The notes beneath the pieces were generated by a model that did no database searches, had not been told where the DNA came from, and saw nothing but the letters and a program-made list of their open reading frames with translations. DNA of 8,595 nucleotides from Hyphomicrobiales bacterium (GTDB lineage: Bacteria; Pseudomonadota; Alphaproteobacteria; Rhizobiales; Beijerinckiaceae), in assembly GCA_025363375.1 (NCBI GenBank), contig JANYDZ010000621.1, forward strand, positions 1-8,595. The letters are read 5' to 3'. Both the position numbers and the translations under genes were made by a program. Shown in pieces: positions 1 through 6,112 of the stretch (position 1 is its first letter; the number at the start of each line of letters is the position of its first letter).

Positions 1-1
1 C

Positions 2-766
2 GCCGCCGGCGCCATCGGCGCGCAGGAACTCGCGCGATCCGCGCCCGACGGCTACACGATCGGAGGCTTCAACGACAGCATCATGACCATGCTGCCGAAC
101 ATGCAGTCCGATCTCAAGTGGAACATCCTGAAGGATTTCGAGCCGGTGTCGCTCGTCGCAACGATCGAGTGGGGCCTGGTCGCCAGCAACAAGACGCCGT
201 GGAAGACCGCCGGCGACCTTATTGCCGACGCCAAATCGCGGCCCGGCAAAATCGACTACGCCTCCGGCGGCAACGGTTCGCCCCAGCACATCGGCATGGC
301 GCTGCTGGCGCAGGGCGCGGACATTTCCATGACGCACGTGCCTTATCGCGGCGCGACGCAGGCCGCCGCGGATGTCGCGGGCGGTCAGGTGCCCGTCGCC
401 ATGCTGGGCCTGGCCACCGTCGCCGGCATGGTGCGCGGCAACCAGATGAAACTGCTCGGCGTGACGACGCCGCAACCGCTCAAGCAGTTTCCCGAAGCGC
501 CGACGGTCGCCGCGTCCGGCCTGCCGAATTTCGCCTTCAATTCGTGGTTCACCGTGATGGCGCCGGCGGGCACGCCAAAGGACATTGTCGCGCGGCTCAA
601 CGCCGAAATAGTCAAAGCGCTCGCGGATCCGGAGGTTCGGGAAAAGCTGATCGTGCAAGGCCTGACCCCCGGCGGCAACAGCCCCGAGGAGCTGCGCGCC
701 ATGACTGTGACGCAGCTCGACAAATACGCGCGTCTCATCAAGGCCGCCGGCATCACCAACGAATAG
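2..766 (+). CDS. Tripartite tricarboxylate transporter substrate-binding protein (Bug/TctC family), 5' end missing
   Basis: Periplasmic solute receptor of the Bug/TctC family, which binds small carboxylates or similar ligands, sometimes for a TctAB membrane transporter. The open frame enters from the left edge, so only the C-terminal 254 residues are present; the family is usually about 320-330 residues, so signal peptide and first lobe start are outside. Seen in the frame: a GAIGAQELARSAPDGYTI-like stretch right at the edge (the family pattern G..gA..va.a.PDGyT), then VPYRGATQAAADVAGGQV in the middle (family pattern PY+G...a..dl.gGqv), and a C-terminal helix region rich in Ala and Lys. The internal ATG at 83 is not a start because conserved family sequence precedes it. 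The stop at 764-766 lies inside the 3' end of the convergent gene 753-1352. No TctA/TctB genes are visible, so the ligand cannot be inferred. Bug proteins are often orphans without a linked permease. Confidence 0.93.
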   Translation, partial: AAGAIGAQELARSAPDGYTIGGFNDSIMTMLPNMQSDLKWNILKDFEPVSLVATIEWGLVASNKTPWKTAGDLIADAKSRPGKIDYASGGNGSPQHIGMALLAQGADISMTHVPYRGATQAAADVAGGQVPVAMLGLATVAGMVRGNQMKLLGVTTPQPLKQFPEAPTVAASGLPNFAFNSWFTVMAPAGTPKDIVARLNAEIVKALADPEVREKLIVQGLTPGGNSPEELRAMTVTQLDKYARLIKAAGITNE

Positions 767-1352
767 CGCTCGGATGCCACAGCGGCGCGTAGCCGCGCGC
801 CAGCGCGCCGCACGTCGAAGGCGGCGTCAGCAGGTCGATTTCAACGCCGCGCGGCCGCGGCAGCGCCTCCGCGTAACCAGCAAAGCTCCACTTCAGCAAG
901 CGCGCGCCGCGCACGGCGAAAGCCGCGTCCCCGCGCGCGATCACCGCGCCGTCGGGCAGCGCGTTGATGGATTGTTTGCGCATGCGTTTGGCGCGCCCTT
1001 CGCGGCGCTCGGCGTCGAGCGCGCGGTCCATTGTTTCCGCGTCTCCCGCGCCAAACGCCCGCGCGAAACGCAGCGCTTCCGGGCGCCGGCATTCGAAGCA
1101 GGGCCTGTGCCCCGCGGCGAGCGCTGTGACTTCGTCGAGAAAGAACAGCTCGGTATACGAATCGCCCCAGACGGCGCGGCGGCGGCCCCGGAATTTGCAC
1201 GCGCACGCGATCCAGCGCCGCGACACGTACCGCCGCGCGCCTATTTCCCGCGCGTCGTCGTGAAAGCGCCCGCCGCGATTGCCCATCAGCAGGCCGCGGT
1301 CGGACACGGCGTGCAGCGCGCCAAAGGGATCGACGCGGTTGCGCAGCGGCAA
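753..1352 (-). CDS. Conserved hypothetical protein with Ada-like C-x2-C motif
   Basis: 199-residue protein of unknown function. I recognise it only as a type widespread and conserved in alphaproteobacteria (N-terminus PLRNRVDPFG, then GNRGGRFH). Residues 66-92 read YTELFFLDEVTALAAGHRPC followed by FECRRPE, which resembles the second half of the zinc-binding domain of Ada (FF....eA..aGyRPCkrCrP). Cys85 and Cys88 form the C-x2-C pair; Cys50 and Cys52 lie where a first metal-ligand pair could be. There is no Ada methyltransferase or AraC domain, so a DNA-repair role is only a hint. No signal peptide or membrane segment is seen. The start is TTG at 1350-1352, the only start-like codon between the in-frame upstream stop (1401-1403) and the conserved region; there is no clear ribosome site. 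It begins 5 nt after the L,D-transpeptidase stop, so it is probably translated from the same mRNA, and its 3' end overlaps the convergent receptor gene by 14 nt. Confidence 0.82.
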   Translation of the reverse strand: MPLRNRVDPFGALHAVSDRGLLMGNRGGRFHDDAREIGARRYVSRRWIACACKFRGRRRAVWGDSYTELFFLDEVTALAAGHRPCFECRRPEALRFARAFGAGDAETMDRALDAERREGRAKRMRKQSINALPDGAVIARGDAAFAVRGARLLKWSFAGYAEALPRPRGVEIDLLTPPSTCGALARGYAPLWHPSAIRW

Positions 1353-1357
1353 GCGCG

Positions 1358-2686
1358 TTACCGCATGGCCGTGCGCGCGCGCCCGCCGACCTTGTCGACT
1401 TCATAAACGTCGTCGCGGAAATGCACGGCGCCGTCGCTGGACGCCCAACCCGTCATGTAAACCCAGATCACCGGAACAGGTCTGGACAATTTCAGCTCGA
1501 TGCGCTCGTTCGTCGCGACCTTCGACTGCAGGCTGCGCGCGTCCCAGCGCCCGGAGGGGGCTCCCGGCGTGCCTTCCAGCACCCATGCCGCGAGGTCGAA
1601 CACCCCTTGCACGCGCACGCAGCCATGCGAGAGAAAGCGATAATCGCCGTTGAACGCGCCCTTGCCGGGCGTGTCGTGCATGTAGACCGCGTGCGGATTT
1701 GGCATGTTGAGGCGGATATTGCCGAGCGCGTTGCTGGGGCCCGAATCCTGCCGCAATGTGTAGTTGACGGCTTTTTCGCCGCGCCAATCGATGGAGCGCG
1801 GGTTCACTTCCGCGCCGCGCCCGTCGAGAATGCGGATGCGCGCGCGGCTGAGGTAGCCGGGATCGCGCTGCATTTTCGGGATGATTTCGTTCTTGATGAT
1901 GGATTGCGGCACGGTCCAGGTGGGGTTGATATTGACCGCCTGGATGCGCGTCGAAACCTCGGGCGAGCGATGATCGACATCGCCAACGCTGGTCGTGTAA
2001 CGGTGCACGACCTTGCCGCCGTCGATGGCTTCCGCCGAGGCCGAGGGGATGTTCACGACGACCCAGCGCTCGCCGAAGGGAAAGCTCAGGCCGGCGACGC
2101 GCTGCGCGCTCGACGCCAGTTGGCGAAACCGCGTGGTCGCGGGAATGTTCATCGCCTTGAGCGTGCCCGGCGTCAGCGTGCCGGTCTGGCGCAGGCCCAT
2201 GCGCAGCTGGAACTTGCGGATGGCGGCGCTCACTTCCGGCGTCCAGGTTTCTCCGTCGCCCGCCAGATCGCCCTCCGCCGCCAGCCTGCGGCGCAAAGCT
2301 GAGATCCCTTTGCCCTTGCTGCCCGGGCCAACGCCGCCCGACACGAGCGGCCAGCCGCCGGAATCGGCGATTTTGGCGTAACGCTCAGCCGCCTTGGCGG
2401 TGGCGAAGAAGGTTTCGGGTTCAAATGTCGGCGTGGGATCGTTGGGGATTTGCGATTCGCGCGAAACGACCGGCGCGGGTCGGCGCACAAGGCGGGGCCT
2501 GGCCGCCTGCGGCGGGGCGCCTGGCGCGGCGGCGCCGGGAAGCGTCGGGATTGGCGCTGGCGCTGGTTCCAGCGCGCCGGCTCCGCCGCCGATGGGATTG
2601 GGTGAAAACAGTTCGGGGGTCTGCGCCATGGCGCCGGTCAAGCTCAAGACAAGCGCCGCGCCGGCGGACAAGATGCGAAATGACAT
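1358..2686 (-). CDS. L,D-transpeptidase, YcbB/LdtD type (YkuD catalytic domain)
   Basis: Exported enzyme that makes 3-3 (L,D) cross-links in peptidoglycan, or attaches proteins to it, by a Cys nucleophile. Numbering from the ATG at 2686 (442 residues): residues 1-21 are a signal peptide ending AMA; about 25-75 is a Pro/Ala-rich linker; about 125-178 is a peptidoglycan-binding domain (ISALRRRL ... AIRKFQLRMGL ... TLKAMNI); about 205-390 is the YkuD domain with HDTPGK (His337) and SHGCVRV (His354, Gly355, nucleophile Cys356, Arg358). The C-terminus PVIWVYMTGW...FRDDVYEVD is typical of the LdtD branch, though E. coli LdtD is longer (about 615 residues). I chose 2686 because GAAGG lies 8 nt upstream; an ATG at 2701 (adding MKAIT) is a possible alternative, whereas an open frame back to 2830 adds only non-signal sequence and crosses the promoter. 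It heads a likely two-gene unit with 753-1352. Confidence 0.93.
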   Translation of the reverse strand: MSFRILSAGAALVLSLTGAMAQTPELFSPNPIGGGAGALEPAPAPIPTLPGAAAPGAPPQAARPRLVRRPAPVVSRESQIPNDPTPTFEPETFFATAKAAERYAKIADSGGWPLVSGGVGPGSKGKGISALRRRLAAEGDLAGDGETWTPEVSAAIRKFQLRMGLRQTGTLTPGTLKAMNIPATTRFRQLASSAQRVAGLSFPFGERWVVVNIPSASAEAIDGGKVVHRYTTSVGDVDHRSPEVSTRIQAVNINPTWTVPQSIIKNEIIPKMQRDPGYLSRARIRILDGRGAEVNPRSIDWRGEKAVNYTLRQDSGPSNALGNIRLNMPNPHAVYMHDTPGKGAFNGDYRFLSHGCVRVQGVFDLAAWVLEGTPGAPSGRWDARSLQSKVATNERIELKLSRPVPVIWVYMTGWASSDGAVHFRDDVYEVDKVGGRARTAMR

Positions 2687-2725
2687 GGTGATGGCCTTCA
2701 TTGAAGGGGCGTCCCGGCAGATCCC

Positions 2726-2754
2726 TCTGGGAAGCTGCGTTCTGGAAGCTGCGT
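2726..2754. repeat. Short tandem repeat in the transpeptidase leader
   Basis: Two adjacent near-identical units: TCTGGGAAGCTGCGT at 2726-2740 and TCTGGAAGCTGCGT at 2741-2754, differing by one G. They lie between the candidate promoter and the start codon of the L,D-transpeptidase gene, so they would be transcribed as 5' untranslated RNA. This could be a recent slippage duplication or a paired binding site; the sequence alone does not decide. Confidence 0.75.
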
Positions 2755-2764
2755 CTTGAAAGCC

Positions 2765-2793
2765 AGTATAGCGGCAAAGAGGCGATTTCGGAA
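2765..2793 (-). promoter_or_regulatory. Candidate sigma-70-type promoter for the L,D-transpeptidase gene
   Basis: On the minus strand, TATACT (2765-2770) matches the -10 consensus at five of six positions. A weak -35, TTCCGA (2788-2793), lies 17 nt upstream. Transcription would start near 2758, giving a leader of about 60-70 nt that contains the tandem repeat. It sits just downstream of the ygfZ terminator, where a promoter would be needed. The -35 match is poor, so this is tentative. Confidence 0.35.
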
Positions 2794-2814
2794 ACGCTAC
2801 TTTGTCGCCCCTAC

Positions 2815-2850
2815 CAAAATCGGGCGGCAAGCGCGCGGCATTGCTCCCGA
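2815..2850 (-). terminator. Probable intrinsic terminator downstream of ygfZ
   Basis: On the minus strand, TCGGGAGCAA (2850-2841) pairs with TTGCCGCCCGA (2830-2820) across a 10-nt loop. This gives a GC-rich stem (TCGGG/CCCGA plus GCAA/TTGC with a small internal mismatch), followed at once by TTTT (2819-2816). It lies about 37 nt after the ygfZ stop codon, as expected for a terminator. The T-run is short, so some read-through to the transpeptidase gene is possible. Confidence 0.5.
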
Positions 2851-2886
2851 CAAAGCCGCCGCGAAAGGCGCTTTTTACATCCCTGG

Positions 2887-3687
2887 TTACGCGGCGATTG
2901 TCACCAAAGCGCCGCCCGCCAGCAGAGGCGTTTGCGCGGCGGCGGCCTCCCGCACCCGGTCCAGCCGGAGCATGGCGAGCCCCATCCCGTCTTTGATCGA
3001 GCCGACCACGCCAATCTCGATATCGCCGGCGCGAACGGGCGCTCCGGGCAAAGGCGGCGCGCCCGTAAAGTTGACGCGCGTCACGCGTTTGCGCGCCGCG
3101 CCGCGATGCTCGACGCGCGACACAACCTCCTGGCCGACGTAGCAGCCTTTCCTGAAATCGACGCCGTGCAGCAGATCGAGATTGGCTTCGTGCGGGAAGG
3201 CGTCGCCATAGGCAAAATCAACGCCGCCCTTGGGAATGCCGAGCGCGATGCGATGGGCGTCGTAGAGCGCCGCGCCAACCGGGTCGTGCGCCGCCGCGAG
3301 CGCCGCGCGCGCTCCAACGACGCGGTTGCCGAGCGCCGCGTGGCGCGGATCCGGCTCGCCGGTCGCGCCCGCGCCCCACATCGCGGCGACGCCATGGGTT
3401 GCCGAGACATCGGCGACCTCGACATTGGCGCGCAATTTGTAGAAGCGCAGCCGTTTGGCAAGCTCCGCTGCTTGCGGCAGCGAACAATCAAGCCAATGGG
3501 CGCCATCGGCTTCGCTCACGATGAAATCGGCGGTGATCTTGCCCTGCGGCGTCAGCAGCGCGCCATAGGCGGGATGGCCGGGCGCGACCCGCGCGACATT
3601 GCAGGTGACAAGCCCCTGCAGAAAGGCGCAGGCGTCGGCCCCCGCCACGCGCAAAACGCCGCGATCTCCTAGGAATGCCGAGGGCAT
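2887..3687 (-). CDS. ygfZ: YgfZ/GcvT-family folate-binding protein
   Basis: Cytosolic folate-dependent protein related to the GcvT T-protein of the glycine cleavage system. In E. coli, YgfZ supports assembly or repair of certain iron-sulfur enzymes, including the tRNA methylthiolase MiaB. The 266-residue product shows the family signature K-G-C-Y-x-G-Q-E (KGCYVGQE, residues 180-187, key Cys182), followed by VVSRVEHRG. The N-terminal part has LRVAGADACAFLQGLVTCNV and GALLTPQGKITADF, the usual folate-fold segments of this family. The C-terminus (PLLAGGALVTIAA) is a normal end. The ATG at 3685-3687 is preceded by AGGA with 8-nt spacing; an in-frame ATG at 3732 would add 15 residues but the conserved region begins only after 3687. 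The open frame continues far upstream, antisense to the dihydroorotase gene, which is coincidental. It is divergent from the dihydroorotase gene across 90 bp and is followed by a terminator-like hairpin. Confidence 0.92.
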   Translation of the reverse strand: MPSAFLGDRGVLRVAGADACAFLQGLVTCNVARVAPGHPAYGALLTPQGKITADFIVSEADGAHWLDCSLPQAAELAKRLRFYKLRANVEVADVSATHGVAAMWGAGATGEPDPRHAALGNRVVGARAALAAAHDPVGAALYDAHRIALGIPKGGVDFAYGDAFPHEANLDLLHGVDFRKGCYVGQEVVSRVEHRGAARKRVTRVNFTGAPPLPGAPVRAGDIEIGVVGSIKDGMGLAMLRLDRVREAAAAQTPLLAGGALVTIAA

Positions 3688-3777
3688 GAACGGGTTCCTG
3701 TCCCAAAACTTGCAACGTTGGTTCCATCTCATTAAGCCGGTTCCAGCCGCGCGCAAGCGGTATTGCGGGAAAAGCGG

Positions 3778-5103
3778 ATGGCGCAAACCTTTGACCTCGT
3801 TCTGAAGGACGGCACGCTCGTCAATCACGATGGCGAGGGCTTGCGCGATGTGGGCGTGCGCGCCGGGCGCATCGAGGCGATTGGCGATCTTTCGCAGGCT
3901 TCCGCCGGCGAAGTTGTCAATTGCAAGGGCCTGCACATTCTGCCCGGCGTCATCGACAGCCAGGTGCATTTTCGCGAGCCGGGCCTTGTCCACAAAGAGG
4001 ACCTGGAAACCGGCTCCCGCGCGGCGGCGCTGGGCGGCGTCACCGCCGTCTTCGAAATGCCCAACACCAATCCTCTGACGACGAGCGCCGGGACGCTCGC
4101 CGACAAGGTCAGGCGCGGCCATCACCGCATGCACTGCGATTTCGCCTTCTGGGTCGGCGGCACGCACGAGAACGTCGGAGACATTCCGGAGTTGGAACGC
4201 CTGCCCGGCAGCGCCGGCATCAAGGTGTTCATGGGCTCTTCGACAGGCTCGCTGCTGGTGGAAGACGATCCTGGCGTCGCCGCCATACTGGCGCAAACGC
4301 GCCGCCGCGCGGCGTTCCATTCGGAGGACGAATACCGGCTTGAGGAACGCAAGCACATCAGGGTGAAAGGCGATCCGCGCTCGCATCCCGTGTGGCGCGA
4401 CGAGATCACAGCCCTGCAATGCACGCGGCGCCTCGTGCGCATCGCGCGCGAACAACGCGCGAAAATCCACGTACTGCATATTTCCACCGGCGAGGAGATG
4501 GACTTTCTGAAGGACCACAAGGATGTCGCCAGCGCCGAGGTCACGCCGCATCACCTGACCCTTGACGCTACGGCCTACGCGACCATCGGCACGAAGCTGC
4601 AAATGAACCCGCCCGTGCGCGATCTCGCCCATCAAAGGAAAATATGGTGGGGCCTCGAACAGGGCATCGCCGATATTCTGGGCTCCGACCACGCGCCGCA
4701 TACGCTTGAGGAGAAAGCTAGGCCCTATCCCGAAAGCCCCTCGGGCATGCCCGGCGTGCAGACGCTGGTGCCTGTCATGCTGAACCACGTGCACGAGGGG
4801 CGGCTGACTCTGGCGCGTTTCGTCGATATGTCGAGCGCGGGGCCGGCGCGGCTGTTCGGCATCGCCGGCAAGGGCCGCGTCGCCGTGGGTTACGACGCGG
4901 ATTTCACCATCGTCGACCTGAAGCGCGGCGAGACGATCCGCGATTCCTGGATCGCGTCGCGCTGCGGCTGGACGCCCTACGATGGCATGCGCGTCACGGG
5001 CTGGCCGATCGGGACGATCATTCGCGGCGCGCGGGTGATGTGGGAAGGCGAAATCGCGGCTCCCGCGCGCGGCGAGGCGGTGCGGTTTCAGGATGCGTTG
5101 TGA
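3778..5103 (+). CDS. Dihydroorotase-family amidohydrolase (class I, PyrC-like), first metal His replaced by Gln
   Basis: Cyclic amidohydrolase of the dihydroorotase/allantoinase/hydantoinase superfamily. Most likely role: dihydroorotase, interconverting carbamoyl-aspartate and dihydroorotate in pyrimidine synthesis. The product is 441 residues, a normal class I length. Seen: DSQVHFREPG (residues 60-69) where the family has D-x-H-x-H-x-R-(E/D)-P-G, so the first metal-binding His is Gln62 while His64 is kept; MPNTNP substrate loop; IKVFMG with candidate carboxylated Lys149; AFHSEDEY with His181; LHIST with His234; GSDHAPH with Asp304. A similar DxQVHFREPG form occurs, as far as I recall, in many Hyphomicrobiales homologues, so the change may be lineage-wide. 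The ATG at 3778 is preceded by GGGA at 7-nt spacing; a TTG at 3763 is a poorer start. No pyrB, pyrD or urate genes are visible, so the reaction remains inferred. It is divergent from ygfZ. Confidence 0.9.
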   Translation: MAQTFDLVLKDGTLVNHDGEGLRDVGVRAGRIEAIGDLSQASAGEVVNCKGLHILPGVIDSQVHFREPGLVHKEDLETGSRAAALGGVTAVFEMPNTNPLTTSAGTLADKVRRGHHRMHCDFAFWVGGTHENVGDIPELERLPGSAGIKVFMGSSTGSLLVEDDPGVAAILAQTRRRAAFHSEDEYRLEERKHIRVKGDPRSHPVWRDEITALQCTRRLVRIAREQRAKIHVLHISTGEEMDFLKDHKDVASAEVTPHHLTLDATAYATIGTKLQMNPPVRDLAHQRKIWWGLEQGIADILGSDHAPHTLEEKARPYPESPSGMPGVQTLVPVMLNHVHEGRLTLARFVDMSSAGPARLFGIAGKGRVAVGYDADFTIVDLKRGETIRDSWIASRCGWTPYDGMRVTGWPIGTIIRGARVMWEGEIAAPARGEAVRFQDAL

Positions 5104-5127
5104 GGCGATGTCACGGGGCGCGGGTTG

Positions 5128-5223
5128 ATGGACGCCCTCACGCTGTTCGGCTTGTTCGCCGTCGCCGCCATGATGATCCGCCACGCGCTGGAAGACCGCG
5201 GCCACTGGTCTGTGCCCGCCTTT
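5128..5223 (+). pseudogene. Truncated small membrane-protein gene (5' half only)
   Basis: From ATG 5128 the frame reads MDALTLFGLFAVAAMMIRHA then LEDRGHWSVPAF. This resembles the N-terminus of a small (about 70 residue), uncharacterised one- or two-helix membrane protein that I recall from Hyphomicrobiales (MDxLTLFGLFAV.AM....LE.RSHWFVLAF...). The first transmembrane helix is residues 4-18. After about residue 32 the frame turns into polar, unrelated sequence (YRLRPAMQWQ...) and stops at 5307 inside the antisense of the AbiEii toxin gene. The second helix expected of the family is absent. The break coincides with the start of the AT-richer toxin-antitoxin segment, so I infer loss of the 3' half when that segment arrived. 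It follows the dihydroorotase stop by 24 nt. It could still be expressed as a 59-residue hybrid ending at 5307. Confidence 0.5.
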
Positions 5224-5239
5224 TACCGCCTCAGGCCTG

Positions 5240-6112
5240 CTATGCAGTGGCAATCGCAGATGCCGCCAAGGCTTGTGGCATCAGAAATAACGCCAATTTC
5301 TCGATAATCTGGCCCAAAGTGACAGGTTCGACCTCTATCCCCCGCAAGAAGGCTTCCCATTGCCGTTGCTTGGCGGGGTCGTTGGCAAAGGCTTCTGTCA
5401 GGGCATCAGGCCGCTCTGTGGGAATGGCTGTATCGCGGCGTTTGAAGGTTGCCGCAATGGCGCGAGGCAAGCCATCGCCCTCGAATGTGTAAGCCTGTGA
5501 AAGCGCCAAAATGTCATAAAAATCCTTCATGCGGCTGTTGGCTCTGCCCAACATCACCATCGCCTGAAACTTCTCAGCAATGACAGTTTCACGCGGGTAG
5601 GAGCGCAAACGCGGCGCCGGTTGATCGAGCAAGACGGTCATGTCGAGTTCGACAAGGCCGGGTTCAATCGCGTCGCCAAAACCAATGTCAATAACGATGC
5701 GGATTTTAGCGCCGGCAATCGTCGCATTGGTCTTGATGCGCAGGCCGCCATATTCCGACTCGTCGCGCACACGGTCGATGGCCAATGCGTTGGTATCGAA
5801 GATCACACCATCGTCGATTTGAACGGCACAAATTTCACGAAAGACGCCAAGCATGGCGTCCGGGTCTGGATCACCAAATCCGAGAAAGTCCACATCCTGT
5901 GTCGGACGAAACGGATTGACGAACCATGTCGTCATCAGCATCGCACCTTTCAAAACGAAGCGGTCGCGGTGTGCGGTCGTGCTGAGGCGATAAAGAAGCC
6001 GTTCAAGCGTATAGCGGGTCAACAGCATCTGAAAGGGCTGACTGCTCTCCTGCGAGAGGTTCAAAAGGCGCGCCCTTATTGAGGCTCCCATGTTGCGGAT
6101 TGGATCAGGCAT
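5240..6112 (-). CDS. abiEii: AbiEii/AbiGii-family nucleotidyltransferase toxin (type IV toxin-antitoxin)
   Basis: Toxin of the AbiE abortive-infection system, a DNA polymerase beta-like nucleotidyltransferase; in studied homologues it arrests growth and gives phage defence by bacterial suicide or dormancy. The 290-residue protein shows the family motifs in order: FVLKGAMLM (52-60, with Lys55-Gly56), TQDVDFLGFG (71-80, Thr71 and metal-type Asp73 and Asp75), DIGFGD (142-147), YPRETVIAEKF (172-182) and SRMKDFYDI (193-201). All motifs look intact, so an active toxin is expected. There is no signal peptide. The ATG at 6110-6112 overlaps the antitoxin stop by 8 nt (ATGCCTGA), indicating translational coupling. 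The stop at 5240-5242 is close to the left edge of the foreign-looking segment. Codons are less GC-biased than in neighbouring core genes. Confidence 0.93.
   Translation of the reverse strand: MPDPIRNMGASIRARLLNLSQESSQPFQMLLTRYTLERLLYRLSTTAHRDRFVLKGAMLMTTWFVNPFRPTQDVDFLGFGDPDPDAMLGVFREICAVQIDDGVIFDTNALAIDRVRDESEYGGLRIKTNATIAGAKIRIVIDIGFGDAIEPGLVELDMTVLLDQPAPRLRSYPRETVIAEKFQAMVMLGRANSRMKDFYDILALSQAYTFEGDGLPRAIAATFKRRDTAIPTERPDALTEAFANDPAKQRQWEAFLRGIEVEPVTLGQIIEKLALFLMPQALAASAIATA

Larger units (their letters stand above)
2687..2886. other. Intergenic region between ygfZ and the L,D-transpeptidase gene
   Basis: This 200-bp gap holds, in minus-strand order, a probable terminator for ygfZ (2815-2850), a candidate promoter for the transpeptidase gene (2765-2793) and a tandem repeat in its leader (2726-2754). 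No convincing small gene is seen on either strand. Confidence 0.6.

Noticed and set aside
774..1406. + strand open frame opposite the Ada-motif gene
   Set aside because: Arg/Ala/Pro-biased shadow without motifs; the minus-strand product is a conserved protein.
1421..2302. Long + strand open frame opposite the L,D-transpeptidase gene
   Set aside because: Its translation is Arg/Ala-rich low-information sequence, while the minus strand encodes clear YkuD and peptidoglycan-binding motifs.
2857..2875. + strand hairpin CGCC-6 nt-GGCG followed by CTTTTT
   Set aside because: Only a 4-bp stem and no + strand gene upstream; the minus-strand hairpin at 2815-2850 explains the gap better.
3688..5253. 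Very long minus-strand open frame extending ygfZ upstream, antisense to the dihydroorotase gene
   Set aside because: The translated part above 3687 has no recognisable domain and mirrors a well-conserved + strand gene; long antisense frames are common in high-GC DNA. The ribosome site and family alignment place the ygfZ start at 3687.
5258..5277. Imperfect palindrome starting TGCCGCC near the end of abiEii
   Set aside because: It lies inside the coding sequence, has a 6-bp stem with a wobble pair, and no T-run follows on either strand.
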